Assembly: GCF_020151015.1 (NCBI RefSeq)
Contig: NZ_CP083746.1
Location: 3,935,001 to 3,999,000 of the forward strand
DNA from: Pseudomonas sp. p1(2021b)
GTDB taxonomy: Bacteria; Pseudomonadota; Gammaproteobacteria; Pseudomonadales; Pseudomonadaceae
Length of the DNA: 64,000 nucleotides
Direction of reading: 5' to 3'
In this document: in pieces, positions 25,654-35,276 of the stretch
Layout: each line of letters begins with the position of its first letter
How positions within the stretch are numbered: the first letter of the stretch is position 1
Translations under genes and position numbers: made by a program
The notes under the pieces: generated by a model
What the model saw: the letters and a program-made list of their open reading frames with translations, nothing else
Database searches by the model: none
What the model was told of the DNA's origin: nothing

Positions 25654-26328
25654 TCAGCGCGCCTTGGGCGTGGCCACGTTGTCGCGTAGGTACACAGGTT
25701 GCGCCTGCTCGGCGGCGATGGCTTCACCCCGGCCCCAGGCGAAGGTGGCTAGGCTGAGGATGTCCAAAGCCTTGGGCAACGCCGAAGCGTCGCGCTCGCC
25801 CACCGGCACGGCCAAGCGCCCAGCATAGCCCCACCCGGTGCCGGCACCGAACCAGTCACCGCTGGCACCTTCGGGCAACTGCACCCGTTCCGGCGGCAGT
25901 ACCGCTTCGCGCCCGAGCAGGCGCATCTCGCCTTCACTGGCTTGGTAGCACCCCCAGTACACCTCGTCCATGCGCGCGTCGATGGCCGCGGCCACCTGCT
26001 GCACGCCACGCTCGCGCAAGGCGCCCTGAGCCAGGGCCGCCAGGTTGGACACCGGCAGCACCGGGCGCTCCAGGGCAAAGGCCAGCCCCTGCACCACGCC
26101 AATGGCGATACGCACACCGGTGAACGCGCCCGGGCCACGGCCAAAGGCAATGGCGTCGATGGCACTGAGCGCCACACCGGAATCGGCCAGCAGCTGCTTG
26201 ATCATCGGCAGCAACTTCTGCGCGTGCATGCGTGGGATGACCTCGTAGTGGCTGGTCACCTTGCCGTCATGCAGCAAGGCGACGGAACAGGCTTCGGTGG
26301 CGGTATCCAGGGCCAGCAACGTGGTCAT
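25654..26328 (-). CDS. tsaB: tRNA threonylcarbamoyladenosine biosynthesis protein TsaB
   Basis: TsaB is the non-catalytic ASKHA-fold partner of TsaD in making t6A37 of tRNA. It is 224 residues from the ATG at 26328 (MTTLLALDTATEACSVALLH), which is the canonical TsaB opening; upstream codons have no family match. Further landmarks: HAQKLLPMIKQLLADSG, IAFGRGPGAFTGVRIAIGV, and IDARMDEVYWG. It follows adk on the same strand, with a hairpin terminator between. tcdA at 5029-5838 acts later on the same modification. Confidence 0.95.
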   Translation of the reverse strand: MTTLLALDTATEACSVALLHDGKVTSHYEVIPRMHAQKLLPMIKQLLADSGVALSAIDAIAFGRGPGAFTGVRIAIGVVQGLAFALERPVLPVSNLAALAQGALRERGVQQVAAAIDARMDEVYWGCYQASEGEMRLLGREAVLPPERVQLPEGASGDWFGAGTGWGYAGRLAVPVGERDASALPKALDILSLATFAWGRGEAIAAEQAQPVYLRDNVATPKAR

Positions 26329-26376
26329 CGAACGGTATTCCAGGGCAGAGGTAAAAGAGCGGCAGTATAAACGACA

Positions 26377-26396
26377 ACGGCCCGCAAGCGGGCCGT
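26377..26396 (-). terminator. Terminator of adk
   Basis: ACGGCCCG, CAAG loop, CGGGCCGT form a perfect 8-bp stem that starts 20 bases after the adk stop. On the minus strand it is followed by TGTCGTTTAT, a weak T-rich tail. It lies 49 bases ahead of the tsaB start. Confidence 0.7.
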
Positions 26397-26415
26397 CGTG
26401 ACGCACGGTGTTGGA

Positions 26416-27318
<903 letters not shown>

Positions 27319-27323
27319 TCACC

Positions 27324-29951
27324 TCAGCCAGTGTTGCGAAGGCCCGCGGCGATACCCGCCACGGTCACCAGCAGGGCCTGCTCCAACGGGCTGTCCAGAG
27401 CGGCTTCGCGACTGCGCGAACGGGCCAGCAGCTCAGCCTGCAGGCGGTGCAGCGGGTCCAGGTAGGTGTTGCGCAGGCTGATGAACTCCAGGGTCTCGGG
27501 GCTGTGAGCCAGTAGCACCGATTGCCCGGTCAGCCCCAGCACCACCTGACACGACTGCGACAATAGGTCGCGCAGTTGCGCACCCAATGGCAGCAGTTCC
27601 GGTTGCACCAGACGTTCGTCGTAGGCCTTGGCGATTTCCGCATCGGCCTTGGCCAGGACCATCTCCAACATGTCGATGCGCGTGCGGAAGAAGGGCCATT
27701 GCTCGCGCATCTGTGCCAGCAGCTCGCCCTGGCCACGGGCCAGGGCATTGCCCAGCGCCGTTTCCCAGCCCAGCCAGGCCGGCAGCATCAGGCGCGTCTG
27801 GGTCCAGCCGAAGATCCACGGGATCGCACGCAGGCTCTCGATGCCGCCGGCACGTCGCTTGGCCGGCCGGCTGCCCAGGGGCAGGCGGCCCAGCTCCTGC
27901 TCGGGGGTGGATTGGCGGAAGTATTCGACGAAGTCAGGGTTCTCGCGCACCACGTCGCGATACGCCTTGACGCCATCGGCGGCCAGCTGGTCCATCAATG
28001 CGCGCCACGCTGGCTGCGGGGGCGGCGGTGGCAGCAGGGTCGCCTCGAGCACCGCGGCAAGGTACAGGTTGAGGTTCTGCTCGGCGATACCCGGCAGGCC
28101 GAACTTGAAGCGGATCATCTCGCCCTGTTCGGTGGTTCGGAACCGCCCGCCCACCGAGCCGGGCGGCTGTGACAGGATCGCAGCGTGGGCCGGCCCGCCC
28201 CCTCGGCCGACCGTACCGCCACGGCCATGGAACAACAGCAGCTCGACCTGGTGCTCGCGGCAGATGCGCACCAGGTTTTCCTGGGCCCGGTACTGGGCCC
28301 AGGCGGCTGCCGTGGTACCGGCATCCTTGGCGGAGTCGGAGTAGCCGATCATCACTTCCTGCGGCCCGTGCAGCCCGGCACGGTAGCCCGGCAGGCCGAG
28401 CAGACGCTCCATCACCGGCCCGGCGTTGTCCAGGTCGGCCAGGGTCTCGAACAGCGGCACCACCCGCATCGGCCGGGTCAGGCCGGCTTCCTTGAGCAAC
28501 AGCTGCACCGCCAGCACGTCCGAGGCGGCACCGGCCATGGAGATGACATACGAGCCCAGCGAGGCCGCGGGCGCGGCGGCGATCTCGCGGCAGGTGGCGA
28601 GTACTTCGGCGGTATCGGCCCCGGGCTGGAAATGCGCAGGCAGCAAAGGTCGCCGATTCTTCAGTTCAGCCTGAAGGAACGCGATGCGCTGCTCTTCGTC
28701 CCAGTCGGCGTAGCGCCCCAGGCCCAGGTAATCGGTTATTTCGGTCAACGCGTCACGATGCCGGGCCGCGTCCTGGCGTACATCCAAACGCACCAGGAAC
28801 AGGCCGAAGGTCACTGCCCGGCGTAGGCAGTCGAGCAGCGGGCCGTCGGCGATCACCCCCATGCCGCACTCATGCAACGACTGGTAGCACAGTTCCAGGG
28901 GCTCGATCAGCTCAAGGTTGCTGGCCAGAACCTCGGCTCCAGGCGCCAGCGTGGTGGTAAGGGCGGCATGGGCCCAGGCGCGCGTGGCGCGCAGGCGATC
29001 ACGCAATTGCTTGAGCAGCGCACGGTAGGGTTCGGCGCTGTCGCCAACCCGTTCGCGCAGGGCCGCGCTGGCCTGTTGCATGGACAGTTCGGCGGCCAGG
29101 TAGTCGATGTCGCGCAGGAACAGGTCGGCGGCCATCCAGCGCGCCAGCAGCAGTACTTCACGGGTCACCGCCGCGGTCACGTTGGGGTTGCCGTCGCGGT
29201 CGCCGCCCATCCAGGAGGCGAAGCGAACCGGTGCCGCCTCCAGCGGCAGGCGTAGGCCGGTGGCTTCGAACAGCGCCGTGTCGACCTTGCGCAGGTGGTT
29301 GGGGATCGCCTGCCACAGGGAATGCTCGATCACCGCGAAACCCCACTTGGCTTCGTCCACAGGCGTCGGCCGGGTGCGGCGGATTTCCTCGGTGTGCCAG
29401 GCCTCGGCGATCAACCGGCGCAGGCGCTCGCGAACCTGCTGGCGTTCGGCAGGGGTCAGGTCACGATGGTCCTGCACCGCCAGTTGCCCGGCGATGGCGT
29501 CGTATTTCTGGATCAGGGTCCGGCGCGTCACCTCGGTGGGGTGGGCGGTGAGCACCAGCTGGATATCCAGCTTGGCCAGTTGCCTGGCCAGGGCATCATC
29601 GCTGTGCCCGGCCTGTTTCAGCCGCGCCAGCAGCTCCGGCAATACCCGCGCCTCGAAGGGCTCGGGTTGGCCAGCGTCGCGGCGGCGGATCAACTGGTAC
29701 TGCTCGGCGATATTGGCCAGGTTGAGGAACTGGTTGAACGCCCGCGCCACCGGCAACAGGTCATCGTCGGCCAGGTCGCCCAACGTCGAGCTCAGTTGCT
29801 CGGCGGCGCCACGGCGGTCGGCCTTGGCGCTGTGGCGAATGGCCTCGATCTTCTGCAGGAACGCCTCGCCATGCTGCTGGCGTATGGTCTCCCCCAGCAG
29901 TTCCCCCAACAGATGGACATCCTCACGCAAGCGTACATCGATATCGGTCAT
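27324..29951 (-). CDS. ppc: Phosphoenolpyruvate carboxylase
   Basis: This 875-residue enzyme fixes bicarbonate onto PEP to give oxaloacetate, an anaplerotic step. The catalytic histidine is H137 in [13 protein letters not shown]; the loop [10 protein letters not shown] and the glycine-rich [14 protein letters not shown] are also intact, as is the C-terminal RNTG, the classic PEPC end. The ATG at 29951 ([16 protein letters not shown]) is chosen; an upstream extension of 29 residues has no family match. It is divergent from the small gene at 30089. Confidence 0.97.
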   Translation of the reverse strand: MTDIDVRLREDVHLLGELLGETIRQQHGEAFLQKIEAIRHSAKADRRGAAEQLSSTLGDLADDDLLPVARAFNQFLNLANIAEQYQLIRRRDAGQPEPFEARVLPELLARLKQAGHSDDALARQLAKLDIQLVLTAHPTEVTRRTLIQKYDAIAGQLAVQDHRDLTPAERQQVRERLRRLIAEAWHTEEIRRTRPTPVDEAKWGFAVIEHSLWQAIPNHLRKVDTALFEATGLRLPLEAAPVRFASWMGGDRDGNPNVTAAVTREVLLLARWMAADLFLRDIDYLAAELSMQQASAALRERVGDSAEPYRALLKQLRDRLRATRAWAHAALTTTLAPGAEVLASNLELIEPLELCYQSLHECGMGVIADGPLLDCLRRAVTFGLFLVRLDVRQDAARHRDALTEITDYLGLGRYADWDEEQRIAFLQAELKNRRPLLPAHFQPGADTAEVLATCREIAAAPAASLGSYVISMAGAASDVLAVQLLLKEAGLTRPMRVVPLFETLADLDNAGPVMERLLGLPGYRAGLHGPQEVMIGYSDSAKDAGTTAAAWAQYRAQENLVRICREHQVELLLFHGRGGTVGRGGGPAHAAILSQPPGSVGGRFRTTEQGEMIRFKFGLPGIAEQNLNLYLAAVLEATLLPPPPPQPAWRALMDQLAADGVKAYRDVVRENPDFVEYFRQSTPEQELGRLPLGSRPAKRRAGGIESLRAIPWIFGWTQTRLMLPAWLGWETALGNALARGQGELLAQMREQWPFFRTRIDMLEMVLAKADAEIAKAYDERLVQPELLPLGAQLRDLLSQSCQVVLGLTGQSVLLAHSPETLEFISLRNTYLDPLHRLQAELLARSRSREAALDSPLEQALLVTVAGIAAGLRNTG

Positions 29952-30088
29952 CGGCCCTCTCTCCGGCGCGGCTCGCCCGCGCTCCCGCTCAGGAAGGGAA
30001 CAGTACTGGCACAGCCGGCCCGCCATGGCAAGCCGCAACCTGGCAAAGCGACTAAAGTGAAAGGAGTCATCCGTGGCCAGAGGTCGTC

Positions 30089-30433
30089 ATGAAAATCCGC
30101 GAGCTTGTCCAACAATGGGAACAGAACGCCAAGGGGCACTTGAGCCCTACCGGCCATGTGCTGCACCTGGACCTGGAGTCCGAAGCGCGCCTGGCTGCCT
30201 TGATCGACATGTACCCCAAGCGCACCGCCGAAGAACTGCTCGGTGAGCTGGTCGGCGCAGCCCTCGAAGAGTTGGAGGCCAGCTTTCCCTATGTCCAGGG
30301 GCAGCAGGTGATCGCCACCGATGAAGAGGGTGACCCGCTGTACGAGGATATCGGCCCTACCCCGCGTTTCCTGGCGCTTTCCCGCCACCACCTGCATAGC
30401 CTCGGCAGCGCCGGCGACGACACCTCCAAGTGA
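30089..30433 (+). CDS. Small conserved protein of unknown function
   Basis: This 114-residue soluble acidic protein (MKIRELVQQWEQNAKG) is divergent from ppc. Clear predicted helices: EARLAALIDMYPKRTAEELLGELVGAALEELEASFPYVQG, then an acidic turn (ATDEEGDPLYED) and GPTPRFLALSRHHLHSL. No signal or membrane segment. The same slot is filled in P. aeruginosa (next to ppc), so it is a core Pseudomonas gene. Some databases label such proteins as a type 1 pilus tip component; I see nothing that supports that. Confidence 0.75.
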   Translation: MKIRELVQQWEQNAKGHLSPTGHVLHLDLESEARLAALIDMYPKRTAEELLGELVGAALEELEASFPYVQGQQVIATDEEGDPLYEDIGPTPRFLALSRHHLHSLGSAGDDTSK

Positions 30434-30440
30434 GCCTGGG

Positions 30441-30461
30441 CGAGCGCCCCCAGGGCGCTCG
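30441..30461 (+). terminator. Hairpin after the small gene divergent from ppc
   Basis: CGAGCGCCC, CCA loop, GGGCGCTCG form a perfect 9-bp stem 8 bases after the stop at 30433. No T-run follows (CAATTGCC). A further small inverted repeat, CTGACT-GAAC-AGTCAG, lies at 30499-30514. The rest of 30434-30697 probably holds the promoter of the next lipoprotein operon. Confidence 0.55.
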
Positions 30462-30697
30462 CAATTGCCCCAGACACTCCCATCAGCGGCGAACAACACT
30501 GACTGAACAGTCAGAAAAACTTGCCCATCGAAGGCAATTTTTTCTGAACTATCTGAAAAACGCCTCAGTCACAGCCAATAGCCATCACGCTAAAACCCTG
30601 CACACATGCCGTTGTGCACTGTTCAGCCGAAGTGCGCGCATCTGCCAGGGAGAAGCGATGGACTGCTACGGACATTGTCGTTAACAGGAGTGAACCA

Positions 30698-31111
30698 ATG
30701 GAGCTGACCACCATGAAGACCCGCACATCGAATGACTCATCCATGCCTGGACGCGGGCTCAAGCTGGCCGCACTGGCCCTGGGCAGCAGCCTGGTCCTGG
30801 CCGGTTGTGCTGGCAACCCGCCCACCGAGCAGTACGCCGTTACCCAATCCGCGGTGAACTCCGCAGTCAGTGCCGGCGGCACCGAATTCGCCGCCGTGGA
30901 AATGAAGGCCGCCCAGGACAAGTTCAAGCAGGCCGAAATCGCCATGCATGACAAGAAGTACGACGAAGCCAAGCGCCTGGCCGAACAGGCCGAGTGGGAC
31001 GCGCGCGTGGCCGAGCGCAAGGCGCAGGCCGCCAAGGCGCAAAAGGCCGTGCAGGACGCTCGCCAGGGTGTCCAGGACCTGCGTGAGGAAGGCATGCGCA
31101 GCGCCGAATGA
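30698..31111 (+). CDS. DUF4398 lipoprotein
   Basis: This 137-residue lipoprotein starts at the ATG at 30698 behind AGGAG with 8-base spacing (MELTTMKTRTSND). The signal core LAALALGSSLVLAGCAGN ends with lipobox LAGC. The mature protein is an alanine-, lysine- and glutamate-rich helical hairpin of the DUF4398 type (MKAAQDKFKQAEIAMHDKKY, then KRLAEQAEWDARVAERKAQA), which is likely a coiled coil. The next gene, 52 bases downstream, encodes DUF4398 joined to an OmpA domain, so they probably work together in the outer membrane or periplasm. The pair corresponds to PA3691-PA3692 of P. aeruginosa, reported to be AlgU-dependent; I could not identify a convincing AlgU promoter here. Confidence 0.85.
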   Translation: MELTTMKTRTSNDSSMPGRGLKLAALALGSSLVLAGCAGNPPTEQYAVTQSAVNSAVSAGGTEFAAVEMKAAQDKFKQAEIAMHDKKYDEAKRLAEQAEWDARVAERKAQAAKAQKAVQDARQGVQDLREEGMRSAE

Positions 31112-31163
31112 GCGCAGCCCAGCCTTTTCTTGAGCCTTCGCCACTTTTCAAAGGATGAACACT

Positions 31164-31952
31164 ATGCGCAATCACGTCATGATCCCCGCCCTGCTGGCCC
31201 TGAGCGTAGGCCTGGCCGCCTGCTCCCACGACCCGAACCCGAACCTTGAGTCGGCACGTACCAATTTCTCGGCCCTGCAGAGCGACCCGCAGGCCAGCAA
31301 ACTGGCAGCCCTCGAGACCAAGGACGCCCAGGACTGGCTGAACAAGGCCGACAAGGCGTTCATGGACCGCGAGGACGACAAGAAGGTCGACCAGTTGGCC
31401 TACCTGACCAACCAGCGCGTCGAGGTGGCCAAGCAGACCATCGCCCTGCGCTCGGCCGAGAACGAACTGAAAAACGCCTCCGCCCAGCGCGCCCAGGCCC
31501 GTTTGGATGCTCGCGACGCACAGATCCGCAAGCTGCAGGAGAGCCTCAACGCCAAGCAGACCGACCGAGGCACGTTGGTGACCTTCGGCGACGTGCTGTT
31601 CGACTTCAACAAGTCCGAGCTCAAGAGCAGCGCTTTCCCCAACATCACCAAGCTCGCCCAGTTCCTCCAGGAGAACCCTGAGCGCAAGGTGATCGTCGAG
31701 GGCTATACCGACAGCGTGGGTTCGGCCACCTACAACCAGGCCCTGTCCGAGCGCCGCGCCAACAGCGTGCGCATGGCCCTGGTGCGTGCCGGCGTCGACC
31801 CGACCCGCATCGTCGCCCAAGGCTACGGCAAGGAATACCCGGTGGCCGACAACAGCAGCAACTCCGGTCGCGCCCAGAACCGCCGCGTGGAGGTGACCAT
31901 CTCCAACGACAACCAACCGGTGCAGCCGCGTTCGGTGAGCCAGGCGCGATAA
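31164..31952 (+). CDS. OmpA-family lipoprotein with N-terminal DUF4398
   Basis: This 262-residue outer-membrane lipoprotein starts at the ATG at 31164 behind AAGGA. Signal IPALLALSVGLAACSHD ends with lipobox LAAC. The N-terminal part (about 25-135) is a helical DUF4398-like region. The C-terminal part (about 140-250) is an OmpA peptidoglycan-binding domain, with VLFDFNKSELKSS, VIVEGYTDSVGSATYNQALS and RNSNSGRAQNRRVEVTI-like landmarks. It should tie the outer membrane to the cell wall. It resembles P. aeruginosa PA3692. The next element is a REP doublet. Confidence 0.9.
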   Translation: MRNHVMIPALLALSVGLAACSHDPNPNLESARTNFSALQSDPQASKLAALETKDAQDWLNKADKAFMDREDDKKVDQLAYLTNQRVEVAKQTIALRSAENELKNASAQRAQARLDARDAQIRKLQESLNAKQTDRGTLVTFGDVLFDFNKSELKSSAFPNITKLAQFLQENPERKVIVEGYTDSVGSATYNQALSERRANSVRMALVRAGVDPTRIVAQGYGKEYPVADNSSNSGRAQNRRVEVTISNDNQPVQPRSVSQAR

Positions 31953-31987
31953 CACCTGGGTCTTGAAACACAGGGCTGCTTTGCAGC

Positions 31988-32051
31988 CCATCGCGGGACA
32001 AGCCCGCTCCTACAGGGTTCTCTTGTGGGGGCGGGCTTGTTGCGCGATGGG
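31988..32051. repeat. REP doublet between convergent lipoprotein operon and membrane-protein gene
   Basis: CCATCGCGGGACAAGCCCGC then TCCTACAGG (31988-32016) is matched by the degraded inverse copy TGTGGGGGCGGGCTTGTTGC then GCGATGGG (32024-32051), with a 7-base gap. The doublet lies between two convergent genes. Confidence 0.8.
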
Positions 32052-32065
32052 GCCCGTGAAAAGAA

Positions 32066-32392
32066 TCACTGCACCTGCTGCGGCGTCTCCTGGCCCAGGC
32101 AGCGGATCGCCCGCTTGCGGTTGTCCACCAGCACGCCGGTCAGGCCCTTCTGCTGGGTATCGAACAGCACCAGCACACCATCGACGCATTGGGCCACCTG
32201 CGGCGCCGGGTCCAGGGAGACCTTGTAGTCTTCGCCGGGGATGGTCTTGAGCATGGTGAAGTCCTGCAACAGCAGGGCATCCTCGGGCTTGGCGAAATGC
32301 ACGTAGCCGTAGTACCAGAGGGTGCCGACCGTCACGATGATGCTGCCGATGGCCGTCAGGATCAGCGGGATGGCGTTGCGTTCTTCACTCAT
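32066..32392 (-). CDS. Small single-helix membrane protein of unknown function
   Basis: This 108-residue protein has one N-terminal membrane helix (about 9-30, IPLILTAIGSIIVTVGTLWYYG) preceded by a short charged cytoplasmic tail (MSEERN). The rest should be periplasmic and ends with a GVLVDNRKRAIRCLGQE segment and two cysteines. Its start overlaps the stop of the upstream hydrolase gene (ATGA, 32389-32392), so it is translated together with that gene. No family recognised. Confidence 0.8.
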   Translation of the reverse strand: MSEERNAIPLILTAIGSIIVTVGTLWYYGYVHFAKPEDALLLQDFTMLKTIPGEDYKVSLDPAPQVAQCVDGVLVLFDTQQKGLTGVLVDNRKRAIRCLGQETPQQVQ

Positions 32393-33312
32393 TGCTCGTT
32401 GTTCTCGTCTGGGTAGTTGGGCACTTCGGCCAAGCGCCGAAGGCCATTGAAGTGGCTGGGGTCGTCAAGAAAGCGCAGCATCACCTGGCGCCAGGTCGGG
32501 TCGGCGAAGGTCTGTACATGACCACCTCGGGTCAGCTGCAGGACCCGCGGCGGCGGTGCGTGCTGGTACAGACGGATCCCGCTGTCCATCGGTACCAGGT
32601 TGTCGTCGATGCTGTGGAAGAACAGCTTCGGTGGGCTGTCCAGCCGCTCGATGGAGCGGATCGCACTGTCGCCGTCCGGTACCAGCCATGACAGCGGCAC
32701 CTGCAACGGCCAGGTCAGCCAGGACGTGCTCAGGGCGAAACGCCCCACTTCCCGGTAGCTGGCCGGCACGCCGTCGAACACCAATGCCTTGAAGCGCTGG
32801 CGCTGGTCGGGATGGGCTGCCAGATAGTGGATGGCCATGGCACCGCCCAGGCTCTGCCCCAGCAGTACCAGGGGCTTGCCCTTGACTTGCGGGGCCTGGT
32901 CCAGCCAGGCCATGGCCGCGGCGATGTCCTGGTAGACCTCGGGCAAGCTGGGCTTGCCCCGGGACAGGCCATAGCCGCGGTAATCGATCAACAGCACCTG
33001 GTAGCCCTGCTCGGGCAGCCAGTAGCTGCCGCCCAGGTGCCAGGCCAGGTTGCCGCCGTTGCCGTGCAGGTGCAGTACCGTGCCCTTGACCTCGACACCA
33101 GGCTTGGCCGGCAGCCACCACCCGTGCAGGCGCGTGCCGTCGGCCGCCGTGAGGGTCAGGTCGCGATACGCGAGCTTGGCCTTTTCCGGGGTGAACGCAA
33201 GGCCCGGCTCCGGGAAGAACAGCAAGCTGCTGCAGCCCCCGAGCCCCAGCAGGAGCAGGCCCAGGATCAGCAGGCGACAAGCGTCAGAGAATGTTCGCGT
33301 AGTCGGCTTCAA
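32389..33312 (-). CDS. Alpha/beta-hydrolase lipoprotein
   Basis: This 307-residue protein has a signal and lipobox (LLLLGLGGCSSLLFFPEP) and a serine-hydrolase fold of the Bem46/YsgG-like type. Landmarks: oxyanion region VLHLHGNGGNLAWH, nucleophile elbow LLGQSLGGAMA with Ser in GQSLG, acid in HSIDDNLVP, and histidine in GGHVQTF. The gene start overlaps the end of the QEGLA gene by 29 bases, and its stop overlaps the small membrane protein gene by four, so the three form a tightly packed minus-strand operon. The substrate is unknown; lipid or peptide esters in the envelope are plausible. Confidence 0.88.
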   Translation of the reverse strand: MKPTTRTFSDACRLLILGLLLLGLGGCSSLLFFPEPGLAFTPEKAKLAYRDLTLTAADGTRLHGWWLPAKPGVEVKGTVLHLHGNGGNLAWHLGGSYWLPEQGYQVLLIDYRGYGLSRGKPSLPEVYQDIAAAMAWLDQAPQVKGKPLVLLGQSLGGAMAIHYLAAHPDQRQRFKALVFDGVPASYREVGRFALSTSWLTWPLQVPLSWLVPDGDSAIRSIERLDSPPKLFFHSIDDNLVPMDSGIRLYQHAPPPRVLQLTRGGHVQTFADPTWRQVMLRFLDDPSHFNGLRRLAEVPNYPDENNEQ

Positions 33313-34561
33313 TGCGATCCAGGCTCAGGTGGTTGAGGAAGTTGGAGAAGCACATCCAGGCCGACAGGGCGTTGAGGTCGCGGAACTGCTCCGGCAGGTA
33401 CTTGGGCGGCTCCACCAGACCCTCCTCGACCAGCTGGCGCAGGGTGCGCATGTCTTCCAGGGTGGTCTTGCCGCAGAACAGCAGCGGGATCTGCTCGAGC
33501 TTGCCCTTCTTCACGGCCAACTGAATGTAGTTGTAAACCATGATGAAACCCTTGAGGTAGGACAAGTCCTTGGTGAAAGGCAGGCCATTGGGCACCGAAC
33601 CACGAAACACCCGGCTGGCGTTGCTGTAGCTCTGGGCCATCTCGAAGCCCTGGCCGCGGAAGAATTCATAGACCTGCATGAAGTCGGCGCCCTCCTCCAC
33701 CATGTGGATCGCCCGGGTGCGGTTGGTGAGCTTGCGCAGGCGGCTGGGGTAGGAGGCGAAGGCGATCACCTCCATGAGGATGGCCAGGCCTTCCTGGGTC
33801 ACGGTCGACGAGGGCGGCCCCTTGGCCAGGAAGGTGCAGATCGGCTGGTTGAGCCCATTGAGGGTGGTGCCCACGTGCACCAGCCCCTCGTGGACCTCCA
33901 GGGCACGTACGTCGCGGCTGTTGAACATGGCGTCGGCACGCACCTTGATGTAGTCGGCACCGGCGGCAGCATCGGCGACGATACCATCGGACTCGAACAC
34001 ACGGATGGTCTCCTCGGCTTCGCCGAACACCTTGTTCAGGCGGCGCTGGAGAATCGCCACGGCTTCCTTGGCCGTGAGGTTCTTCGGTTCGTCCTTCAGG
34101 TCGCCCCGGCCATCGATGTTGTTCAGGTAGTCCGAGAGCATCAAGCCAAGGTCGGCCAGGGTCGGGTCGCCGGCATGGAAGGCGTCCGAGGCCGCGCCAT
34201 AGAGCTCCTGGGAAATCAGGCCGAAGTCTTCGGTGCCACGGGCTTCGAGCATGCGCACCACCATGCGGTACTCCTTGCACATGCGCCGCATGATCTGGCC
34301 GACCGGGTTGAACTGGCCGAGCTGGCGGGTGATGTCGCGTTCGATGCTCTGGAATTCGGCCTTCACTGCGCTGGAATCGAACGACAAGGGCCGGCCCTGG
34401 TAGTAGGCGCGATCGACCGCAGGTGGCTCCTTGCCCTTGGCCTTGAGAAAACCGTTACGGATGTTGTCGTCCCATTTCACCGCGTCGAGCACACGAATGG
34501 GGGTTTGCGCCGCGACGATGCGATCGGACAACGCGCGTATGGTTTGCTGGTACTCGTCCAC
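33284..34561 (-). CDS. QEGLA-motif (DUF1704, flavohaemoglobin expression-modulating) protein
   Basis: This 425-residue protein carries the name-giving QEGLA at residues 256-260 (TVTQEGLAIL) and a metal-site-like HEGLVH at 224-229. The latter is a variant of the HExxH zinc-peptidase motif in which the acidic residue is kept, as in the MATCAP/DUF1704 peptidase-like group. RALEVHEGLVHVGTTLNG is highly diagnostic. No signal peptide. It is the first gene of the three-gene operon with the hydrolase and the small membrane protein. The database name refers to flavohaemoglobin expression; peptidase activity is inferred from motif only. Confidence 0.87.
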   Translation of the reverse strand: MDEYQQTIRALSDRIVAAQTPIRVLDAVKWDDNIRNGFLKAKGKEPPAVDRAYYQGRPLSFDSSAVKAEFQSIERDITRQLGQFNPVGQIMRRMCKEYRMVVRMLEARGTEDFGLISQELYGAASDAFHAGDPTLADLGLMLSDYLNNIDGRGDLKDEPKNLTAKEAVAILQRRLNKVFGEAEETIRVFESDGIVADAAAGADYIKVRADAMFNSRDVRALEVHEGLVHVGTTLNGLNQPICTFLAKGPPSSTVTQEGLAILMEVIAFASYPSRLRKLTNRTRAIHMVEEGADFMQVYEFFRGQGFEMAQSYSNASRVFRGSVPNGLPFTKDLSYLKGFIMVYNYIQLAVKKGKLEQIPLLFCGKTTLEDMRTLRQLVEEGLVEPPKYLPEQFRDLNALSAWMCFSNFLNHLSLDRIEADYANIL

Positions 34562-34598
34562 CCCGGGGCTCCTTACTGAAACAAGATCGTGCCTGGTA

Positions 34599-34665
34599 TT
34601 TCGCGGGTAAACCCGCTCCCACAGGTCGCGTGCTGTTCCTGTGGGAGCGGGTTCACCCGCGAAAG
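34599..34665. repeat. REP doublet (GGGTTCACCCGCGAAAG type)
   Basis: TTTCGCGGGTAAACCCGCTC then CCACAGG (34599-34625) and CCTGTGGGAGCGGGTTCACC then CGCGAAAG (34638-34665) are near-perfect inverses 12 bases apart. It is a distinct REP subtype in this window, with GTGGGAGCGGGTTC as core. It lies between the stop of the lipoprotein gene and the start of the QEGLA gene. Confidence 0.85.
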
Positions 34666-34681
34666 GGCCAGCGATAATGCG

Positions 34682-35230
34682 CTATTTGCCACTGCGCTGG
34701 AAACGTGCCACTTCGACGAACAGGTCGGAATTGGCCGGGTCGTCCAGGTAGGCCAGGACCCGCTCCGCCGGGCTGTCGATCAACACACCTGGCCCGTTGT
34801 CCTCCAGCCCTTCGGTGCTGCGCCCGTTGAGTTCCTTGTGCTCCAGCGCCTGCTGGACCTGGTCGACATCGAGGTTGTAGAGCACCAGCTCCTTGTCATC
34901 GACGATATCGAAGCCACCGATCAGGAAGTTGCCGCCCAGGCGCTTGGGCACCCCCGCCGACAGGTACCAGCGGTTGCCATGGCGCGACACGGTAAAGACG
35001 TACTCCTCGGGTGCCTTGCCCTTGGCGGTGGCCACCGCCCGGTAGGCATCGCCGCCGACGCGGCTGATGGCGAGCTTGAGCGGCTCGCCCCAGGCGTCCT
35101 TGCTGCTCCATTTGCCAAGCAGCGCCTTGGGCGCGGCCTGGTTGCTGGGCAAAGGTTCATGGAAGGTCACCAGACAGCCACCGAGCATCAGGAATGACAG
35201 CGTCAACAACACCACACGCCAGGCTTTCAT
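34682..35230 (-). CDS. Lipoprotein of unknown function
   Basis: This 182-residue protein starts at the ATG at 35230 (MKAWRVVLLTLSFLMLGGCLV); lipobox LGGC with cysteine 19. The mature part is mostly beta strand: KALLGKWSSKDAWGEP, a repeated-looking EEYVFTVSRHGNRWYL, and LIGGFDIVDDKELVLYN. It looks like a small beta-barrel or lipocalin-like domain, but I assign no family. It is followed by a REP doublet and preceded on the same strand by the TetR gene at 35277, with a 46-base gap, so it may be co-transcribed with that regulator. The longer frame upstream of 35230 is not supported. Confidence 0.8.
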   Translation of the reverse strand: MKAWRVVLLTLSFLMLGGCLVTFHEPLPSNQAAPKALLGKWSSKDAWGEPLKLAISRVGGDAYRAVATAKGKAPEEYVFTVSRHGNRWYLSAGVPKRLGGNFLIGGFDIVDDKELVLYNLDVDQVQQALEHKELNGRSTEGLEDNGPGVLIDSPAERVLAYLDDPANSDLFVEVARFQRSGK

Positions 35231-35276
35231 CAGGTTCTCCTTGAAAAAGTCGGTCGCCCCTGGGGTCGGTCCCAGC

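Noticed and set aside
30434..30697. AlgU-type promoter before the DUF4398 gene
   Set aside because: GAACTA and TCTGA fragments exist, but not at the spacing of the AlgU consensus, so I do not call it.
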